39,154 nt of DNA from Pseudomonadota bacterium (GCA_021804595.1 JAJZHH010000007.1:4876-44029), one strand, 5' to 3'; shown: positions 16,078-25,079, counted from the stretch's first letter. Program-made: numbers and translations. Notes: generated from the letters alone by a model not told the origin.

Positions 16078-18414
16078 ATGACTCTTCACCGTACTCCACG
16101 GCGCCGCCCGTTCGCGCCCGCCGTCCCCCGTGCTTTTTCCGTTCCCGCCACCTTGACCGTCGCGACGCCGATCGCGCTGCTGGTCGCGGCCGCGCTCGCG
16201 CCCGCGGCACGCGCCGCCTGCGTGGACTGCCGCGAAGCCCCAGCGACCGCCGCCTCGGCTGCCGCGTCGACCCTGCGCGCGGAGCCGGCACCCGCCCTTC
16301 CCGCCGTCGAAGTGCGCGGTGCCGTCGCCCCCGGCGCCGGCGTCTCGCGCGCGTCGCGCGCCCCGGCCACCGAGGTCGACGCCGCGCGCCTGCTGCTGGG
16401 CCTGCCCGGCGTGTCGTTGAACGCCGCCGGCGGCTTCAGCAGCCTGCCGCAGATCGACGGTCTCAGCGACGACCGGCTCGCGGTGCAACTCGACGGCGCC
16501 GGGCTCGTCGCCAGCTGCCCGAACCACATGAATCCGGTGCTGTCCTACGCGCTGCCGAGCGCTGTCGGTCGCGTCACCGTGTACCGTGGCGCCAGGCCGG
16601 TGTCGTCGGGCGGCGACGCGATCGGCGGCGCCGTCGTCGTCGACTCGGCGCCGCCGCAGTTCGCCGCGCCGGGGCGCACGATCCGCGGCGGCGAGCTCGG
16701 CATCGGCCTGCGCAGCAACGGCCGTGCGCGCGCCGGCGACGTCTCCGCGCACTACGGCAGCGACAGCTTCGCGCTGCGTTACGACGGCGCGGCCGCCAGC
16801 GCCGACGACCTGCACGCCGGCGGCGATTTCAAGGCCTTCGACGCCAGCGGCCGGCCGGGCCAGAGCCTGGGCCGCGACGTCATCGGCTCGACCGCCTACC
16901 GCGTGCGCAACCAGCGCCTGAGCGCGGCCTGGCGGCGCGACGACGATACCTTCGGCGTCACGCTGGCGGCGCAGGACGCGCCGCTGGAAGGCTTCCCGAA
17001 CCAGCGCATGGACCTGCTCGGCAATACCGAGCGCCGCGTCGAACTGAGCTGGACCCGCGCGCTGGCCGGCGCGACCGTCGACGCCAGGGTGTATGCCGAG
17101 CGCGTCGCGCATTCGATGAACTTCGGCGCCGATCGCCAGTTCCTGTATGGCGACGCCGCCGGCATGCCGATGAACACCGACAGCCACACTGCCGGCGCCG
17201 ACCTCAAGGCCGCCATCGAGCTCGACGCCGCCAACACGCTGCGCGCAGGCGCCGACTGGCAGCGCTACCGGCTCGACGACTTCTGGCCGGCCAGCGGCAG
17301 CGGCATGATGGCGCCGGACGCCTTCGCCAACATCGCCGACGGCCGCCGCGACCGCCTCGGCGTCTGGGGCGAGTGGCAGCGCCAGCTCGACCGCGGCTGG
17401 CAGCTGCTGGCCGGCGCCAGGCTCGAGCAGGTGCGCAGTGCGGCCGGCGCGGTGCACGGCTACGCGCTGCCCGGCGCTGCGTGGCCGGGCCCCGGCATGC
17501 AACTGCGCGACGCGCAGGCTTTCAACGCGTCGACGCGCTCGGCCCGCGACGACAACGTCGACCTGTCGCTGATCGCGCGCGGACGGCCGGCGCGCCACGT
17601 CGACGTCGAGTTCGGCATCGCGCGCAATGTGCGCTCGCCGAGCCTGTACCAGCGCTACCCGTGGTCGACCTGGCCGATGGCCGCGGTGATGAACAACCTG
17701 ATCGGCGACGGCAACGGCTACATCGGCAACCCGGCGTTGGCCCCCGAGCGCGCGACGACGGTGTCGGCCACGCTCGAGCTGCACGACGACGACCGCGCCT
17801 GGCGCGTCGCGGCGATGCCGTTCTACACCCACGTCGCCGACTACATCGACGCGGTGCAGTGGAACGCGGCGACCGACAGCGCGGTCGCCGTCCCGGTCAC
17901 CGAGCGCTTCGTCACCCTCAAATACCAGAACCAGGCGGCGCGGCTGTACGGCATCGACCTGTCGGGGCGCATGCCGCTGCTGCGCCACGCCGCGGCCGGC
18001 GACGTCGACCTCGAAGCCCTGCTGGGCTGGGTACGCGGCGTCAACACCGACACCGGTGACCACCTCTACGGATTGATGCCGCCGCACGCGCGCTTCACCG
18101 TCGAGCAACGGCTGCGCGGCTGGCGCAACGCCGTCGAGCTGGTGCTGGTCGACGCGAAGACCTCGGTGTCGACGGTGCGCAACGAAGTGCCGACGGCAGG
18201 CTACGCGCTGCTGAACCTGCGCGCCAGCCGCTCGTGGTCGAGCTGGCGAGTCGATTTCGGCGTCGACAATGTATTCGACCGCGCCTACGCGCTGCCCACC
18301 GGCGGCGCCTACGTCGGCCAGGGGCGAACGATGGCGATCAACGGCGTACCCTGGGGCATCGCGCTGCCCGGTCAGGGGCGCAGCGTCTACGCGCGCGGCA
18401 CGTTGACGTTCTGA
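16078..18414 (+). CDS. TonB-dependent outer-membrane receptor, probable metal (copper-type) receptor
   Basis: A 778-residue TonB-dependent receptor. The signal peptide is about residues 1-47, followed by CVDC (48-51). A plug domain (about 75-215) comes next and then a beta-barrel ending in Phe (ARGTLTF). The plug contains ASCPNHMNP (C147, H150, M151), a cluster of possible soft-metal ligands on the extracellular face. With the small DUF2946-like gene upstream this suggests copper or another transition metal. I cannot exclude a different metal or a chelate. The barrel shows the usual late motifs (NVFDRAYALPTGG). No ABC transporter or inner-membrane exporter is next to it. The start has no strong ribosome site; 143 bp of leader with two hairpins precede it. 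Confidence 0.85.
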   Translation: MTLHRTPRRRPFAPAVPRAFSVPATLTVATPIALLVAAALAPAARAACVDCREAPATAASAAASTLRAEPAPALPAVEVRGAVAPGAGVSRASRAPATEVDAARLLLGLPGVSLNAAGGFSSLPQIDGLSDDRLAVQLDGAGLVASCPNHMNPVLSYALPSAVGRVTVYRGARPVSSGGDAIGGAVVVDSAPPQFAAPGRTIRGGELGIGLRSNGRARAGDVSAHYGSDSFALRYDGAAASADDLHAGGDFKAFDASGRPGQSLGRDVIGSTAYRVRNQRLSAAWRRDDDTFGVTLAAQDAPLEGFPNQRMDLLGNTERRVELSWTRALAGATVDARVYAERVAHSMNFGADRQFLYGDAAGMPMNTDSHTAGADLKAAIELDAANTLRAGADWQRYRLDDFWPASGSGMMAPDAFANIADGRRDRLGVWGEWQRQLDRGWQLLAGARLEQVRSAAGAVHGYALPGAAWPGPGMQLRDAQAFNASTRSARDDNVDLSLIARGRPARHVDVEFGIARNVRSPSLYQRYPWSTWPMAAVMNNLIGDGNGYIGNPALAPERATTVSATLELHDDDRAWRVAAMPFYTHVADYIDAVQWNAATDSAVAVPVTERFVTLKYQNQAARLYGIDLSGRMPLLRHAAAGDVDLEALLGWVRGVNTDTGDHLYGLMPPHARFTVEQRLRGWRNAVELVLVDAKTSVSTVRNEVPTAGYALLNLRASRSWSSWRVDFGVDNVFDRAYALPTGGAYVGQGRTMAINGVPWGIALPGQGRSVYARGTLTF

Positions 18415-18426
18415 GCGCCCCAGGGC

Positions 18427-18491
18427 CGGGCTGCGCCCAGCCCGCCCCCCGCGGGGGGCAAGGAAACTTGGGAGCGGCCCGGCGTTTCCTT
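18427..18491. repeat. REP-like intergenic element with three nested inverted repeats
   Basis: Three palindromic units follow each other. They are CGGGCTG/CAGCCCG (18427-18433 and 18438-18444), the perfect CCCCCCGCGGGGGG (18445-18458), and AAGGAAAC/GTTTCCTT (18460-18467 and 18484-18491, 16-base loop). It starts 12 bp after the TonB receptor stop and may double as its transcription end. The architecture looks like a dispersed repetitive intergenic element of betaproteobacteria, but copy number cannot be seen from one window. Confidence 0.5.
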
Positions 18492-18576
18492 GTGAGCCAC
18501 CGTGGGCGGAGTGACGACGCGCTCAAGTTGTTGCGAATTGCGTCGTCACTCTCGTCATCCAGCGAGGGGAATGGGG

Positions 18577-19317
18577 ATGGAGCTCGAAGCCCAACGGTCC
18601 GACAGCGCCGGCGACGTCGTCGCGCGCTCGATCGAACTCGCCCGCGAGGCCGCGGCCAGCGCGCAGGACACCAGCACTGCGGCCGACTCGTCGCTCGGGG
18701 TCGTGATGAACGTGCGCATGGTCGCCGGCATGATGGGCGAGCTGTCCAGCGGCATGCAGGCCGCGCAGCAGCACGTCGACGCCGCGCGCGCCGGCTCGAG
18801 CACCGTCGCCGAGGAAACCCGCCACACCGGGCAGGCGCTCGAGGATCTGCTGCACGACATCGTCGACATCTCGAACTCGGCGCGGCTGATCCGTTCGGTG
18901 GCCGGCCAGGTCAACATGCTCGCGCTCAACGCGGCGATCGAGGCCGCGCGCGCCGGCGAGCATGGCCGCGGCTTCGCGGTCGTCGCCGACGAAGTCAAGT
19001 CGCTGGCCGACGTGACCGCGCAGACCACCGGCAAGATCGACGCGCAGCTCGAGGCGATCCGCCGTGCGGTCGCCGAGCTCGCCGACTCGTTGCGCAAGGT
19101 CAACCAGAGCTACTCGACCATCGCGCAGACTATCGAAACCGTCGCGACCAGCGTGCAGCAGCAAGGCGAGAGCTTCGGTGCGATGATCGGCTACGCCAAC
19201 GAGGCCGCCGACAGCGCGGAGACGATGGGCGAGACGCTGGGCCGCGCGGCGACCATGCAGACCGCGCTGGCCGACCAGCTCACGCGCCTGTGCGAGGCGA
19301 TCGGCTCGCGCGACTGA
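18577..19317 (+). CDS. Soluble methyl-accepting-type signalling protein
   Basis: A 246-residue cytoplasmic protein made almost wholly of an MCP signalling coiled coil. The hairpin tip is canonical ([20 protein letters not shown] followed by [12 protein letters not shown], about residues 111-142), which binds CheA/CheW. There is no transmembrane segment, HAMP domain or recognisable sensory domain. The helices are shorter than in full-length receptors. Two in-frame ATGs exist; the second (18577) has AGGGGA at the proper six-base spacing. The next gene, 53 bp downstream, encodes a bacteriohemerythrin, which could supply oxygen sensing in trans. No che genes are nearby, so the array partner must lie elsewhere. 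Confidence 0.85.
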   Translation: MELEAQRSDSAGDVVARSIELAREAAASAQDTSTAADSSLGVVMNVRMVAGMMGELSSGMQAAQQHVDAARAGSSTVAEETRHTGQALEDLLHDIVDISNSARLIRSVAGQVNMLALNAAIEAARAGEHGRGFAVVADEVKSLADVTAQTTGKIDAQLEAIRRAVAELADSLRKVNQSYSTIAQTIETVATSVQQQGESFGAMIGYANEAADSAETMGETLGRAATMQTALADQLTRLCEAIGSRD

Positions 19318-19370
19318 GCATCCCGTTCATCGTGCGCCATCGGGTGCGCACCCCACCGGAGATCGAAGAC

Positions 19371-19781
19371 ATGCCGTTGATGACCTGGACCGACAAGATG
19401 AGCGTGGGCGTGCAAGCGCTCGACGACGATCACAAGAAGCTCGTGGGCATGGTCAACACCCTGTTCGACGGCATCCAGGCCGGCCAGGGCAAGGACGCGG
19501 TCGGCCGCATCCTCGACGGTCTGATCCAGTACACGGTCGAGCACTTCAAGCGCGAGGAGGATTTCTTCGCGCAGACCGGCTACGCCGACGCCGCTGCGCA
19601 CAAGGCGATGCATCAGGCGCTGTGCCAGCAGGTGCTCGACGTGCAGAAGAAATTCAACGAAGGCGCCAGCGCGACGCTGTCGCTGGAAGTGATGAACTTC
19701 CTGAAGAACTGGCTGATCAACCACATCCAGGGCGCCGACAAGAAATACACCGCGCACCTGAACTCGCACGGCGTGCATTGA
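19371..19781 (+). CDS. Bacteriohemerythrin
   Basis: A 136-residue four-helix di-iron oxygen-binding protein. All seven expected ligands are present at the right spacing: H21 (DDDHKKL), H58 and E62 (EHFKREE), H77 and H81 (HKAMH), H118 and D122 (NHIQGAD). There is no signal peptide, so it is cytoplasmic. GGAG lies nine bases before the ATG. Bacterial hemerythrins bind O2 for storage, delivery to oxidases, or sensing; the MCP-like gene 53 bp upstream favours sensing here, by analogy to fused chemoreceptor-hemerythrins such as DcrH. An OYE-type reductase follows 13 bp later, so the three are probably one operon. Confidence 0.94.
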   Translation: MPLMTWTDKMSVGVQALDDDHKKLVGMVNTLFDGIQAGQGKDAVGRILDGLIQYTVEHFKREEDFFAQTGYADAAAHKAMHQALCQQVLDVQKKFNEGASATLSLEVMNFLKNWLINHIQGADKKYTAHLNSHGVH

Positions 19782-19794
19782 CGGTGCGGTGCCG

Positions 19795-20940
19795 ATGAGC
19801 ACGCTGTTCAGTCCGGTCAGGCTCGGTGAGCTCGAGCTGGCCAACCGCATCGCGATCGCGCCGATGTGCCAGTATTCGGCCGACGACGGCTGCGCCACCG
19901 ACTGGCACTTGATCCACCTCGGCCAGCTGGCGCTGTCGGGCGCCGGGCTGCTGATCGTCGAGGCCACCGCGGTCGAGCCGGTCGGGCGCATCACGCCGCG
20001 CGACCTCGGCCTGTGGTCCGACGCCAACGAAGCTGCACTGGACCGGGTGCTCGGCGCCTTGCGCCGGAACTCGCCGATGCCGCTGGGCATCCAGCTGGCG
20101 CACGCCGGGCGCAAGGCGTCGAGCCGGGTTCCCTGGGACGGCGGCACCCAGTTGCCGCCGGGCGCCGGCGGCTGGACCTGCGTGGCGCCGTCGGCGCTGG
20201 CCCACGGCGACGACGAAGCGACGCCGGCGGCGCTCGACTCAGCCGGAATGCGACGCATCCGCGAACGCTTCGTCGACGCCGCACGGCGCGCGGTGCGGCT
20301 GGGCTTCGACCTGATCGAGCTGCACGCCGCGCACGGCTATCTGCTGCACCAGTTCCTGTCGCCACTGGCCAACCGGCGCGACGACGCCTACGGCGGCGCC
20401 GCCGACGCGCGCATGCGCTACCCGCTCGAAGTGTTCGACGCGGTGCGCGCCGCGGTGCCGGCCACCGTGCCGGTCGGCGTGCGGCTGTCGGCGACCGACT
20501 GGGTCGACGGCGGCTGGGACCTGGCGCAAAGCGTCGAGCTGTGCCGCCAGCTGCAGGCGCGAGGCTGCGCCTACGTCCACGTCTCCAGCGGGGGCGTGTC
20601 GCCGCGCCAGCGCATCGCGGCGACTCCCGGCTATCAGGTCGGTTTCGCCGCGACGATCCGTCAGGCGCTGCGCGACGCGGCGGCCGGCGATGCGGCGCCC
20701 GCGCCGATGCCGGTGATCGCGGTCGGGCTGATCACCGAGGCCGAGCAGGCCGAGGCGATCGTCGCCGAAGGCCGCGCCGACCTCGTCGCGCTGGCCCGCG
20801 GCATGCTCTACGACCCGCGCTGGCCGTGGCACGCGGCCGCGCAGCTGGGCGCGCAGGTGGTCGCACCGGCGCAGTACTGGCGCTGCCAGCCTGCCGCCCA
20901 TCCCGGGCTGTTCGGCGCCACGCGCAGCGGCCAGCGCTGA
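19795..20940 (+). CDS. NADH:flavin oxidoreductase, old yellow enzyme (YqjM/XenA-like)
   Basis: A 381-residue FMN-dependent ene-reductase in a TIM barrel. APMCQYSA (about residues 22-29) contains the active-site Cys and Tyr typical of the YqjM/XenA thermophilic-like subclass. HAAHGYLLHQFLSPLANRRDDAYGG carries the paired substrate-binding His residues, and PAQYWR at the C-terminus is the dimer-contact motif of this subclass. It reduces activated C=C bonds of enones, quinones or nitro compounds with NAD(P)H. I start at the ATG at 19795 rather than the GTG two codons earlier. It is 13 bp after the hemerythrin and likely co-transcribed; its physiological substrate is unknown. Confidence 0.92.
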   Translation: MSTLFSPVRLGELELANRIAIAPMCQYSADDGCATDWHLIHLGQLALSGAGLLIVEATAVEPVGRITPRDLGLWSDANEAALDRVLGALRRNSPMPLGIQLAHAGRKASSRVPWDGGTQLPPGAGGWTCVAPSALAHGDDEATPAALDSAGMRRIRERFVDAARRAVRLGFDLIELHAAHGYLLHQFLSPLANRRDDAYGGAADARMRYPLEVFDAVRAAVPATVPVGVRLSATDWVDGGWDLAQSVELCRQLQARGCAYVHVSSGGVSPRQRIAATPGYQVGFAATIRQALRDAAAGDAAPAPMPVIAVGLITEAEQAEAIVAEGRADLVALARGMLYDPRWPWHAAAQLGAQVVAPAQYWRCQPAAHPGLFGATRSGQR

Positions 20941-20996
20941 AGAGGGGGTTTATTGCCGCCACGGCGCTTCGCGCCGGGGGCCGAACCCCTGCCGCC

Positions 20997-21002
20997 TACA
21001 AT
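20997..21002 (+). promoter_or_regulatory. Possible -10 box of the DUF1330 gene
   Basis: TACAAT sits 30 bp before the DUF1330 start, a good match to the -10 consensus in GC-rich surroundings. No clear -35 is seen. Confidence 0.4.
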
Positions 21003-21031
21003 CCCGGCAAACCCTTTGCGGAGCTGCGCCG

Positions 21032-21322
21032 ATGGCCGCCTACCTGATCGCCGACACGCTGTTGACCGACCCCGAGCTGTACGAACAGTACAAGCTCAAG
21101 GCCAGGCCGCTGGCCGAGCAGTACGGCGGCGAATACATCGCCCGCGGCGGCGAGCTGGCGGTGCGCGAAGCCGATCTGTGGCAACCGCAGCGCCTGGTCA
21201 TCATCCGCTTCCCGTCGTCGGAACACGCCAACGCGTTCTACGACTCGGCCGAATACCAGCAGATCCTCGGCATCAGCCGGCAATCGGCCAGGCGCACGAT
21301 CGTCGTCGTCGACGGGCTGTAG
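21032..21322 (+). CDS. DUF1330 family protein
   Basis: A 96-residue dimeric alpha-beta-barrel-type protein of the DUF1330 family. It has the usual short strand start (AAYLIADTLLTDPELYEQY), a central GGEYIARGGEL, LVIIRFPSSEHANAFYDS and the EYQQILGISRQSA helix. No catalytic role is established for the family, and it lacks a signal peptide. GCGGAG lies eight bases upstream of the ATG and a TACAAT box 30 bp upstream. It is convergent with infA, whose stop lies 27 bp away. Confidence 0.93.
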   Translation: MAAYLIADTLLTDPELYEQYKLKARPLAEQYGGEYIARGGELAVREADLWQPQRLVIIRFPSSEHANAFYDSAEYQQILGISRQSARRTIVVVDGL

Positions 21323-21349
21323 ACGGCGCGGCGGCGCGCGCCGTCGGCA

Positions 21350-21616
21350 TCAATAGCGACGCCGCGGCGGAAACTTCGGTGCCGGGCCGTTGCGCGGCTC
21401 GAGGTGGCGGAACGTGATACGCCCGCGCGTCAGGTCGTACGGTGACAGCTCGAGCGAGACCTTGTCGCCGGCCAGGATGCGGATGTTGTTCTTGCGCATC
21501 TTGCCGCCGGTGTAGGCGATCAGCACGTGCCCGTTCTCCAGCGTCACGCGGTAGCGGGCGTCGGGCAGCACTTCGTCGACGGTCCCGCGCATTTCGATCA
21601 GATCTTCCTTGGCCAT
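21350..21616 (-). CDS. infA: Translation initiation factor IF-1
   Basis: An 88-residue IF-1. This OB-fold protein binds the ribosomal A site during initiation. The core (about residues 1-72) has [36 protein letters not shown] and the conserved [10 protein letters not shown]. An additional basic tail of about 15 residues (ending [10 protein letters not shown]) exceeds the usual 72-residue length. This longer type is common as a second infA copy in Burkholderiales. The start at 21616 has GAGGA six bases upstream. It is not in a ribosomal protein operon here. A small conserved gene starts just upstream on the same strand, 37 bp before it. Confidence 0.95.
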   Translation of the reverse strand: MAKEDLIEMRGTVDEVLPDARYRVTLENGHVLIAYTGGKMRKNNIRILAGDKVSLELSPYDLTRGRITFRHLEPRNGPAPKFPPRRRY

Positions 21617-21653
21617 GTCGGTCCTCGTGAATGGGATGGTTGGGGATTCGCGT

Positions 21654-21890
21654 TCAAGCCGTCGCGCACTGCAGTTGCGCGTACTCGAGGCCCTGTTCGA
21701 GCCCGTAGCGGGCCGCATCGAGCGACGTGGCGAACAGCGGGATGAAGCGGTAGACGCGGTCGTGCGTCGCGGCGCCGCGACCGCTGCGTATCGACAGCGC
21801 GGCGAGAAAACGGCCACAGTCGGTCTTGCGGGTCAGCGGGGTCAGGGTGTACCTGCCGATGGATCGAGTTGGGTGTGAGTGGTAATTCAA
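21654..21890 (-). CDS. Small conserved-type hypothetical protein upstream of infA
   Basis: A protein of up to 78 residues. The body [18 protein letters not shown], then [18 protein letters not shown] and a C-terminal helix ([18 protein letters not shown]), resembles short uncharacterised betaproteobacterial proteins. It has normal codon use and an SIRSGRG motif. The start is a problem: no ATG or GTG lies close to the conserved part. I use the in-frame TTG at 21890; an ATC further in would suit the homologous N-terminus better. Function unknown. It precedes infA by 37 bp on the same strand, so it probably leads that transcript. Confidence 0.55.
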   Translation of the reverse strand: MNYHSHPTRSIGRYTLTPLTRKTDCGRFLAALSIRSGRGAATHDRVYRFIPLFATSLDAARYGLEQGLEYAQLQCATA

Positions 21891-22217
21891 TGAGATCAAC
21901 GAGACACCTGGCCGCGAGGCAGCACAGGCGCAATGCATGCGCATCGCCAGCGCGCCGACGGCGTGCATGGCTGATGCAGTACAGATCAAGATTCCGGTGC
22001 CAGATGTGCCGCGTGCGGCAGCGGCCCGGTTTCCATGACCCAGACGAAGCTTGCCTGGGGGCAGCCTCGTCCGCTGCACTTTCGGGTGCGGGACCGCTGC
22101 TGCCGATGATGCGTCGCGCAAGCGAGCACAGGACGTCGAAACACGTCAAAGCGTTGCAGAGGTAAGCGACACCGCAACGCTCGCTCGCCAGTTTAGCACG
22201 GACCGGATGGCAGCGCG
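21891..22217. other. 327-bp gene-free stretch between the small infA-linked gene and the ABC importer
   Basis: No open frame here has convincing codon use on either strand, and no tRNA cloverleaf is seen. It contains the downstream end of the ABC operon, including an inverted repeat (AGCGTTGC 22150-22157 and GCAACGCT 22174-22181, 16-base loop) with a short T-run on the minus strand that may be a weak terminator. It should also hold the promoter of the infA transcript, whose position I cannot fix. Confidence 0.5.
22150..22181 (-). terminator. Weak stem-loop after the ABC importer operon
   Basis: An 8-bp perfect stem (AGCGTTGC/GCAACGCT) with a 16-base loop lies 37 bp past the ATPase stop. On the minus strand the stem ends in CTTTG, so the T-run is only three bases. 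It is plausible but weak as an intrinsic terminator. Confidence 0.35.
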
Positions 22218-22982
22218 TCAGAGGATTTTCGACAGGAACTGCCGCGTGCGCTCGTGGCTCGGCGCGCCGAAGAACTGCGCCGGCGGCGCCGATTCGATGA
22301 TCAGGCCCTGGTCCATCATCACGACGCGGTCGGCGACTTCGCGCGCGAAGCCCATTTCGTGCGTGACCACGACCATCGTCATGCCGTCCCGAGCCAGCGA
22401 CTTCATCACGTCGAGCACTTCGCCGACGAGTTCGGGGTCGAGCGCCGAAGTCGGCTCGTCGAACAGCATCAGCTTCGGGCTCATCGCCAGCGCGCGCGCG
22501 ATCGCGACGCGCTGCTGCTGTCCGCCCGACAGCTGGGTCGGGTAGGCGTCGGCGCGGTTGCCCAGCCCGACGCGATCGAGCAGCTGGCGCGCGCGCTCGG
22601 TCGCCTGCGCCCGCGGCAGCTTGAGCACGTGGATCGGCGCCTCGATCACGTTCTGCAGCGCGGTCATGTGGCCGAACAGGTTGAAGCGCTGGAACACCAT
22701 GCCGACTTCGGCGCGGTGACGGCACACGTCGCGATCGTGCAGCTCGTGCAGGCGGTCGCCGACCTGCCGGTAGCCGACCAGTTCGCCGTCGACCCACAGG
22801 CGGCCGCGATCGATCTGCTCGAGGTGGTTGATGCAGCGCAGGAAGGTCGACTTGCCCGAGCCCGACACACCGAGCAGGCACACCACCTCGCCGCGCGCGA
22901 CCTCGAGCGAAATGCCCTTGAGCACCTCGTTGCCGCCGTAGCGCTTGTGCACGCCTTCGGCCTTGACCATCGGCACGGTCAT
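22218..22982 (-). CDS. Polar amino-acid ABC transporter ATPase
   Basis: A 254-residue ABC ATPase of the GlnQ/HisP family. Walker A is GVSGSGKST (about residues 38-46), the Q-loop is in VFQRFNLF, the signature is LSGGQQQR, Walker B is [14 protein letters not shown] and the switch His is in VTHEM. It energises uptake through the permease encoded just upstream. The start at 22982 has a GAAGGTGA ribosome site; an internal ATG four codons later is less likely. It is the third gene of the operon SBP-permease-ATPase, 16 bp after the permease. The amino acid transported is not certain. Confidence 0.95.
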   Translation of the reverse strand: MTVPMVKAEGVHKRYGGNEVLKGISLEVARGEVVCLLGVSGSGKSTFLRCINHLEQIDRGRLWVDGELVGYRQVGDRLHELHDRDVCRHRAEVGMVFQRFNLFGHMTALQNVIEAPIHVLKLPRAQATERARQLLDRVGLGNRADAYPTQLSGGQQQRVAIARALAMSPKLMLFDEPTSALDPELVGEVLDVMKSLARDGMTMVVVTHEMGFAREVADRVVMMDQGLIIESAPPAQFFGAPSHERTRQFLSKIL

Positions 22983-22998
22983 CGCTTCACCTTCCCCT

Positions 22999-23922
22999 TC
23001 ACTGCGCGCGGCCGCCGCGCAGCAGGCCGCGCAGGCGCTGCAGCGCCGCCGGCGACGCGCGCCGCCGCGTGCTGCGGCCGAAATGACGCTCGATGTAGTG
23101 CTGGCCGATCGACAGCAGCGTCGTCACCAGCAGGTACCAGATGCTGGCCACCAGCAGCAGCGGGATCGTGCGGTAGTTGGCCGCGTAGATCAACTGCACC
23201 GAATACAGCAGGTCGGTCACCGCGATGACACTCACCAGCGACGTGGTCTTGAGCATCGAGATCACTTCGTTGCCGGTCGGCGGAACGATCACCCGCATCG
23301 CCTGCGGCAGCACGATGCGGCGCATGATCAGCAACCGCGACATGCCCAGCGCAGCGCCGGCCTCGCTCTGCCCCTCGTCGACCGAGACGATGCCGGCGCG
23401 GACGATCTCGGCCATGTAAGCGCCTTCGTTCAGGCCCAGCGCGAGCACCGCGGCGATGAACGGCGTGATCACGTGGTTGGCGTCGAAGCTGAAGGCACCG
23501 ATACCGATGCGCGGGTAGAGCGCCGACACGTTGTACCAGAACAGAATCTGCACCAGCACCGGGGTGCCGCGGAACAGCCAGATGTACAGCCAGCTCGAAC
23601 CCGACACCAGCGGGTTCGGCGACAGCCGCATGACCGCCAGCAGCACGCCGAGCGCGATGCCGATGGCCATCGACACCACGGTCAGCTCGACGGTCAGCCA
23701 CAGCCCGTGCAGCACCCGCGTCGAGAAGAAGTAATGGCCGACCACCGACCACTCGAAACGCGGGTTGGTCGTGAACGAGATCGCCAGCGCCAGCGCCAGC
23801 GCGAACACCGCGGCGGCTGCCAGCCAGCGTCCCGGGTGCCGCGCCGGGATCGCCTTGATGTCGTCGGCGCGCATGGCGTGGCCGGCCGCGGCTGCGGCGT
23901 CGCCGTTACTGGGTCGCGCCAT
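22999..23922 (-). CDS. Polar amino-acid ABC transporter permease
   Basis: A 307-residue inner-membrane permease of the HisMQ/GlnP type. A hydrophilic N-terminus of about 30 residues is followed by a membrane helix ([17 protein letters not shown]) and a core of several more. The EAA-like loop is [22 protein letters not shown], which docks to the ATPase. Only one permease gene is present, so it should act as a homodimer. The start at 23922 overlaps the end of the binding-protein gene by 17 bp; an alternative ATG at 23874 would remove the overlap. Neither has a strong ribosome site, so coupled translation is plausible. The C-terminus is Arg-rich. Confidence 0.93.
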   Translation of the reverse strand: MARPSNGDAAAAAGHAMRADDIKAIPARHPGRWLAAAAVFALALALAISFTTNPRFEWSVVGHYFFSTRVLHGLWLTVELTVVSMAIGIALGVLLAVMRLSPNPLVSGSSWLYIWLFRGTPVLVQILFWYNVSALYPRIGIGAFSFDANHVITPFIAAVLALGLNEGAYMAEIVRAGIVSVDEGQSEAGAALGMSRLLIMRRIVLPQAMRVIVPPTGNEVISMLKTTSLVSVIAVTDLLYSVQLIYAANYRTIPLLLVASIWYLLVTTLLSIGQHYIERHFGRSTRRRASPAALQRLRGLLRGGRAQ

Positions 23923-24766
23923 TGATCACGGGTGCGCTGACCGCGCCTTGCGTGATGCCCCACTTGTGCAGGATGCGCGCGTATTCACCGCTGGCGATGA
24001 CCTTTTCCAGCGCCTGCTGCACCGGCTTGGCCAGCCCGCTGTCCTTCGGCATCGCGACGCCGTACGGCGCGGTGTCGTAGGGCTGGCCGGTCAGCTTGAA
24101 CTCGCCGTGGGACTGCTTGACGATCCACGCCGCCACCGGCGAGTCGGCCATGCCGACCTGGGCGCGGCCGCTGGCGATCGCCAGGTTGGCGCCGTTCTGG
24201 TCCGGGTACACGAGCACGTTGACCGCCGCCTTGCCCGCGGCCTTGCACTTGGCGCTTTGCGCGCTGGCCGCGTCGGACTGCGTCGTACCCTTCTCGACCG
24301 CGACGCTGCGACCGCAAAGATCGGCGGTGCTGCGGATGTCGGGCCCGCCCTGGGTCTTGACGTAGAACGAGGTGCCGGCCGACAGATAGCTGACGAAGTC
24401 GACGACTTCCTCGCGCTTCTTCGTCACCGTCATCGCCGACATGCTCATGTCGTACTTGCCCGACTGCAGTGCCGGCACCAGGCTGTCGAAGCTGGCGTTG
24501 ACGAACTGCGCCTTGACGCCGAGCTGTTGCGCGATCGCGCGGCCGATGTCGACGTCGGCGCCGATGATGGTCTTGCCGTCCTTGGCGACGAACTCCATCG
24601 GCGCGTAGGTCGCGTCCGAGGCGATGACCAGATGGCCCTGCTTGACGTATTTCTGCGGCAGCGCGATCGTCGCGGCTTGCGCACCGACGGCGGCAGCCAG
24701 CGCGGCCAGGCCGACGGCGGCACCGAGGCGGCGCAGCGGGAACGAATTTCGGAACAGCGTTTGCAT
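23906..24766 (-). CDS. Amino-acid ABC transporter substrate-binding protein (SBP_bac_3)
   Basis: A 286-residue periplasmic binding protein, first gene of the importer operon. The signal peptide is about residues 1-31 (core [17 protein letters not shown]). The mature part has the family-3 signature near the N-terminus ([13 protein letters not shown]), [15 protein letters not shown], and [17 protein letters not shown] in the hinge region. Two cysteines in the second lobe (DLCGRS and AKCKAAG) may form a disulfide. GGGAGA lies seven bases before the ATG, and a good promoter is about 67 bp upstream of it. The ligand is likely a polar or charged amino acid, but specificity cannot be read from the sequence. 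Confidence 0.94.
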   Translation of the reverse strand: MQTLFRNSFPLRRLGAAVGLAALAAAVGAQAATIALPQKYVKQGHLVIASDATYAPMEFVAKDGKTIIGADVDIGRAIAQQLGVKAQFVNASFDSLVPALQSGKYDMSMSAMTVTKKREEVVDFVSYLSAGTSFYVKTQGGPDIRSTADLCGRSVAVEKGTTQSDAASAQSAKCKAAGKAAVNVLVYPDQNGANLAIASGRAQVGMADSPVAAWIVKQSHGEFKLTGQPYDTAPYGVAMPKDSGLAKPVQQALEKVIASGEYARILHKWGITQGAVSAPVINGATQ

Positions 24767-25079
24767 GAGAGGTCTCCCGGGGGGATCCGGTCAAGGCGGG
24801 GCCTGACGCGTGGGTACTGCAAATGGGTGCGGAGTTTATTTCCAGAAAGCCGCCATGTTAATGGTCTCGCGTATCGCATCGGCCAATCGCCGCGGCAGCA
24901 GCCGGCGCGAGCGAGCTCAGCGCGAAATGCAACAGTCTGCGCGAACTGTATTCATCTGCCTAGAATGAATCGACGCTGACGGAGATCAAGCGATCCCGAG
25001 CGCGATTTTGTTGTGATGGTCGCGTACGCTGGCGAATACTGGCGATACGACACTGGATTTCAACGCAGGAGCGCACGGC
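24767..25079. other. 313-bp divergent control region
   Basis: This gap separates the ABC importer (minus) from the SBP-GGDEF-EAL sensor (plus). It holds the importer promoter (24833-24861). On the plus strand there is a possible -10 (TAGAAT, 24961-24966) without a clear -35. No gene-like frame is seen. Confidence 0.5.
24833..24861 (-). promoter_or_regulatory. Sigma-70 promoter of the amino-acid ABC operon
   Basis: On the minus strand TTAACA (24861-24856) matches the -35 consensus in five of six bases. TAAACT (24838-24833) matches the -10 in four, with the ideal 17-bp spacer. The local AT content is well above background. It lies about 67 bp before the binding-protein start and is the best promoter in the window. 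Confidence 0.65.

Noticed and set aside
21869-22165. Open frame of about 98 codons in the gap between infA and the ABC operon
   Set aside because: Composition is Arg/Ser/Met-rich and unlike the neighbours, with no ribosome site or similarity.
24961-24966. TAGAAT as the -10 of the SBP-GGDEF-EAL receptor
   Set aside because: No -35 at a reasonable distance and 114 bp to the start codon; noted only in the control-region entry.
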